From M3007 sp040383605 (GTDB taxonomy: Bacteria > Bacteroidota > Bacteroidia > Chitinophagales > Saprospiraceae): 8,184 nt of DNA. This document shows, piece after piece, positions 6,623 to 8,184 of this stretch. A program made the translations under genes and the position numbers. The notes under the pieces are model-generated. The model did not search any database, had not been told where the DNA came from, and saw only the letters and a list, made by a program, of their open reading frames with translations. Each line of letters opens with the position of its first letter. Position 1 is the first letter of the stretch. The stretch is from NCBI GenBank assembly GCA_040383605.1, contig JBEIDF010000167.1:1-8184 (forward strand), in the 5' to 3' direction.

Positions 6623-6653
6623 TTGGGCATTCCGCGGTTAATGTGTATTTTTG
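6623..6653 (+). promoter_or_regulatory. Bacteroidota-type promoter for the anchor L exoprotein gene
   Basis: TTG at 6623-6625 is followed after 20 bases by TATTTTTG at 6646-6653. This is an exact fit to the TTG-N19-21-TAnnTTTG pattern of the primary sigma factor in this phylum. Transcription would start near 6660, leaving a leader of about 25 bases to the ATG at 6685. The 108-base gap between the cytochrome gene and this gene holds no hairpin followed by a T tract, so how the upstream operon ends is unclear. Confidence 0.6.
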
Positions 6654-6684
6654 GCCCCTATTTCTGATACTCGGTTCCTTTTTT

Positions 6685-8184
6685 ATGAAAAAACTATCCC
6701 TTTTGATCGCCGCGCTCGTGTCGGCGGTCGCACTCTGGTCGCAAACGCCGGTAAATGACGATTGCGCCGGACTCATTGACCTGGGCATCGCGCCGGTATG
6801 CCCCCCGGATACGTTCACCAACCAAAACGCAACCAATACCAATATCGGATTCGATAACAACCCCTCTTGTTTCAACGGGAATCTGGCAAGCCGGGATGTC
6901 TGGTTCGCTTTTACTGCGCCGGATACGCTGCTCAATTTCCGAATAACCATCGCCGGCGTGGGCGCCAATAGCATCCAAAATCCGCAGTTCGCCATTTACC
7001 GTGGCGACTGCCAGCCGGACGGACTGGCCGAACTGCTCTGCGCCATTGCGGACGTGGGCGAAAATGCCGTTTTTCTCGACGTGCAGGGCCTCACACCTAA
7101 TCTGCAATATTTTATCCGGGTGTCGGATTTTTCTGTGACCGGCGCGCCCAATGACGGTGATTTTACCCTGTGCATTGCCCCGATTCCCCCTACGAACAAT
7201 ATTGACGAGGGCGGTTCTACGCTTTGCACCGGTACATTGTATGATTCCGGCGGTCCCGACGGGGATTATGGCCCGAATGAAAACCATACTTTTGTTATCT
7301 GCCCCGGCCAACCCAACGCCTGTATCAATTTCAGCCTGACGTATTATAATGTCGAAGCAGGTTTTTCCGCGGACATCCTCACCTTCTACGATGGCGACGG
7401 CACAACCGGTATCCCGCTGGCGCAAATCAGCGGAAGCCAAATACCCCCCTACGCCGTAGCCGGCGGCGGTGGCGTTTGCTTCCAGGTGCAGGCCACCAGC
7501 GGCTGCCTGACGGTGCAGTTCCAATCCAATGCCCTCACCGAATTTGAAGGATTCGAGGGCCACTGGAGCTGCAGCACCCAACCCTGTCCGCCCAAAGCAC
7601 CACTCGACGTGATTATCACCCCTCCGCCCGCTGCCATTGTGGACGCGATCACCACGCCCCTGACTACCGTGACGATCACGGATATCAACTGCCCCAGCGG
7701 CGCGTACGGTACGTTCTTTTTCCCCACCGACGATAACGAGCTGGGATTGGGCCGCGGCCTCGTGCTGAGCTCCGGTCAGGCAGATCTCTCGATCGGCCCC
7801 AATACCTTGCCCAACGCCGGATTCAGCAACCAGGCGCCCGGCGATCCGGATCTGGATTTCCTCTCCGTACAACAAGGGAACGGCACGATCTCCAATGACG
7901 CCTGTATCGTGGAACTGGATGTGTTCGTAAATACCGACGAACTGGTGTTCGAATATGTCTTCGGCTCGGACGAATATCCCGAGTTTATCAACTCGAACTT
8001 TAATGACATTTTCGCCTTTCTGGTCTCCGGCCCCGGCATTGTCGGCGATCCCGGACTGGGCGGCGCAAAAAATATCGCCGTGCTCCCCAATTCCAATACG
8101 CCGGTGCAGATCAACAGTGTCAACCAACTCACCAACTGGCAGTTCTACCGGAATACCGAACTCAGCCAGGTAATGGAATATGAT
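6685..8184 (+). CDS. Large secreted protein with CUB-like and choice-of-anchor L domains, N-terminal 500 residues
   Basis: The frame is open without a stop from the ATG at 6685 to the window end, giving exactly 500 codons; the gene continues beyond it. It starts with a signal peptide (MKK, hydrophobic core, likely cleavage at Ser19/Gln20). Residues 24-172 open with NDDCAGLIDL, contain DVWFAFTAP and RGDCQPDGLAELLC, and end DFTLCIAP. This is a disulfide-containing beta domain common in Bacteroidota exoproteins. Residues 181-298 look like a CUB-type module (CTGTLYDSGGPDGDYGPNENHTF, then SADILTFYDGDG, ending GHWSCS), with paired cysteines. A Pro-rich linker (299-318) leads to a choice-of-anchor L domain from about 330, with FFPTDDNELGLGRGLVLSSG and the hallmark FVFGSDEYPEF-like segment (423-433: FEYVFGSDEYP) followed by NDIFAFLVSGPG. 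Such proteins are usually long, repetitive and end in a T9SS or CHU_C/gliding-type C-terminus, but that end is not visible. The role is probably adhesion or surface structure. It has its own promoter and is not part of the cytochrome operon. Confidence 0.88.
   Translation, partial: MKKLSLLIAALVSAVALWSQTPVNDDCAGLIDLGIAPVCPPDTFTNQNATNTNIGFDNNPSCFNGNLASRDVWFAFTAPDTLLNFRITIAGVGANSIQNPQFAIYRGDCQPDGLAELLCAIADVGENAVFLDVQGLTPNLQYFIRVSDFSVTGAPNDGDFTLCIAPIPPTNNIDEGGSTLCTGTLYDSGGPDGDYGPNENHTFVICPGQPNACINFSLTYYNVEAGFSADILTFYDGDGTTGIPLAQISGSQIPPYAVAGGGGVCFQVQATSGCLTVQFQSNALTEFEGFEGHWSCSTQPCPPKAPLDVIITPPPAAIVDAITTPLTTVTITDINCPSGAYGTFFFPTDDNELGLGRGLVLSSGQADLSIGPNTLPNAGFSNQAPGDPDLDFLSVQQGNGTISNDACIVELDVFVNTDELVFEYVFGSDEYPEFINSNFNDIFAFLVSGPGIVGDPGLGGAKNIAVLPNSNTPVQINSVNQLTNWQFYRNTELSQVMEYD

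Noticed and set aside
6577..6628. GCCCAA at about 6586 and TTGGGC at about 6623 as a terminator hairpin for the cytochrome operon
   Set aside because: The stem is six pairs with a loop of about 30 bases, no T tract follows, and the right arm overlaps the well-supported -33 element.
6694..8127. A 477-codon open frame on the minus strand opposite the anchor L protein gene
   Set aside because: The plus-strand frame carries a signal peptide and recognisable domains over the whole stretch. The antisense product is low in complexity of content, has no recognisable motif, and arises because the GC-biased third positions of the real gene rarely create antisense stops.
1..8184. Search for CRISPR arrays, tRNA genes, insertion sequences, toxin-antitoxin pairs and defence genes
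   Set aside because: No spacer-like periodic repeats, cloverleaf sequences, transposase motifs or defence-type proteins were seen by eye; the genes are housekeeping, respiratory and surface-protein genes.

Overview
The window looks like chromosomal DNA from a member of the Bacteroidota, probably of the Saprospiria type. This is inferred from gene content: a type IX secretion (T9SS) sorting domain, choice-of-anchor J and L domain exoproteins, an enlarged 311-residue NusB, lipoprotein signal peptides, and promoter-like TTG/TAnnTTTG elements in place of the -35/-10 and Shine-Dalgarno signals of Proteobacteria. No rRNA, tRNA, CRISPR array, transposase or phage gene was seen. Most genes are housekeeping or respiratory.

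Layout: (1) 2-229 is the C-terminal end of a TauE/SafE (UreH-like) membrane protein. (2) 230-478 is non-coding and is dominated by a large inverted repeat built from a 7-base unit, CGGATTG. The repeat starts on the base after the upstream stop codon and encloses a 70-base AT-rich centre. (3) 500-1498 is a PfkB/RfaE-type heptose-phosphate kinase without the adenylyltransferase half. (4) 1547-2599 is a secreted protein with a choice-of-anchor J-like domain and a C-terminal T9SS sorting domain. (5) 2709-3644 is nusB. (6) 3664-4998 on the minus strand is purB, convergent with nusB. (7) 5115-6576 is a tight three-gene operon with two 4-base ATGA overlaps: a small Met/His-containing lipoprotein, a SCO1/SenC copper chaperone lipoprotein and a mono-haem cytochrome c lipoprotein. 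(8) 6685 to the right edge is the first 500 residues of a large exoprotein with an N-terminal beta domain, a CUB-like domain and a choice-of-anchor L domain. Its promoter is the best in the window.

The three-gene operon is the clearest functional unit. SCO proteins deliver copper to, or maintain the thiols of, the CuA or related site of haem-copper oxidases. A membrane-anchored cytochrome c could carry electrons to the same oxidase. The first gene belongs to a poorly characterised lipoprotein family and may be a third, undescribed partner in copper handling. The TauE/SafE-like gene at the left edge is of a type often found beside cbb3 oxidase genes in this phylum, so a respiratory cluster may lie just outside the window. 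No wholly new system is evident. The points most worth a second look are the heptamer inverted repeat and the uncharacterised lipoprotein in the SCO1 operon.
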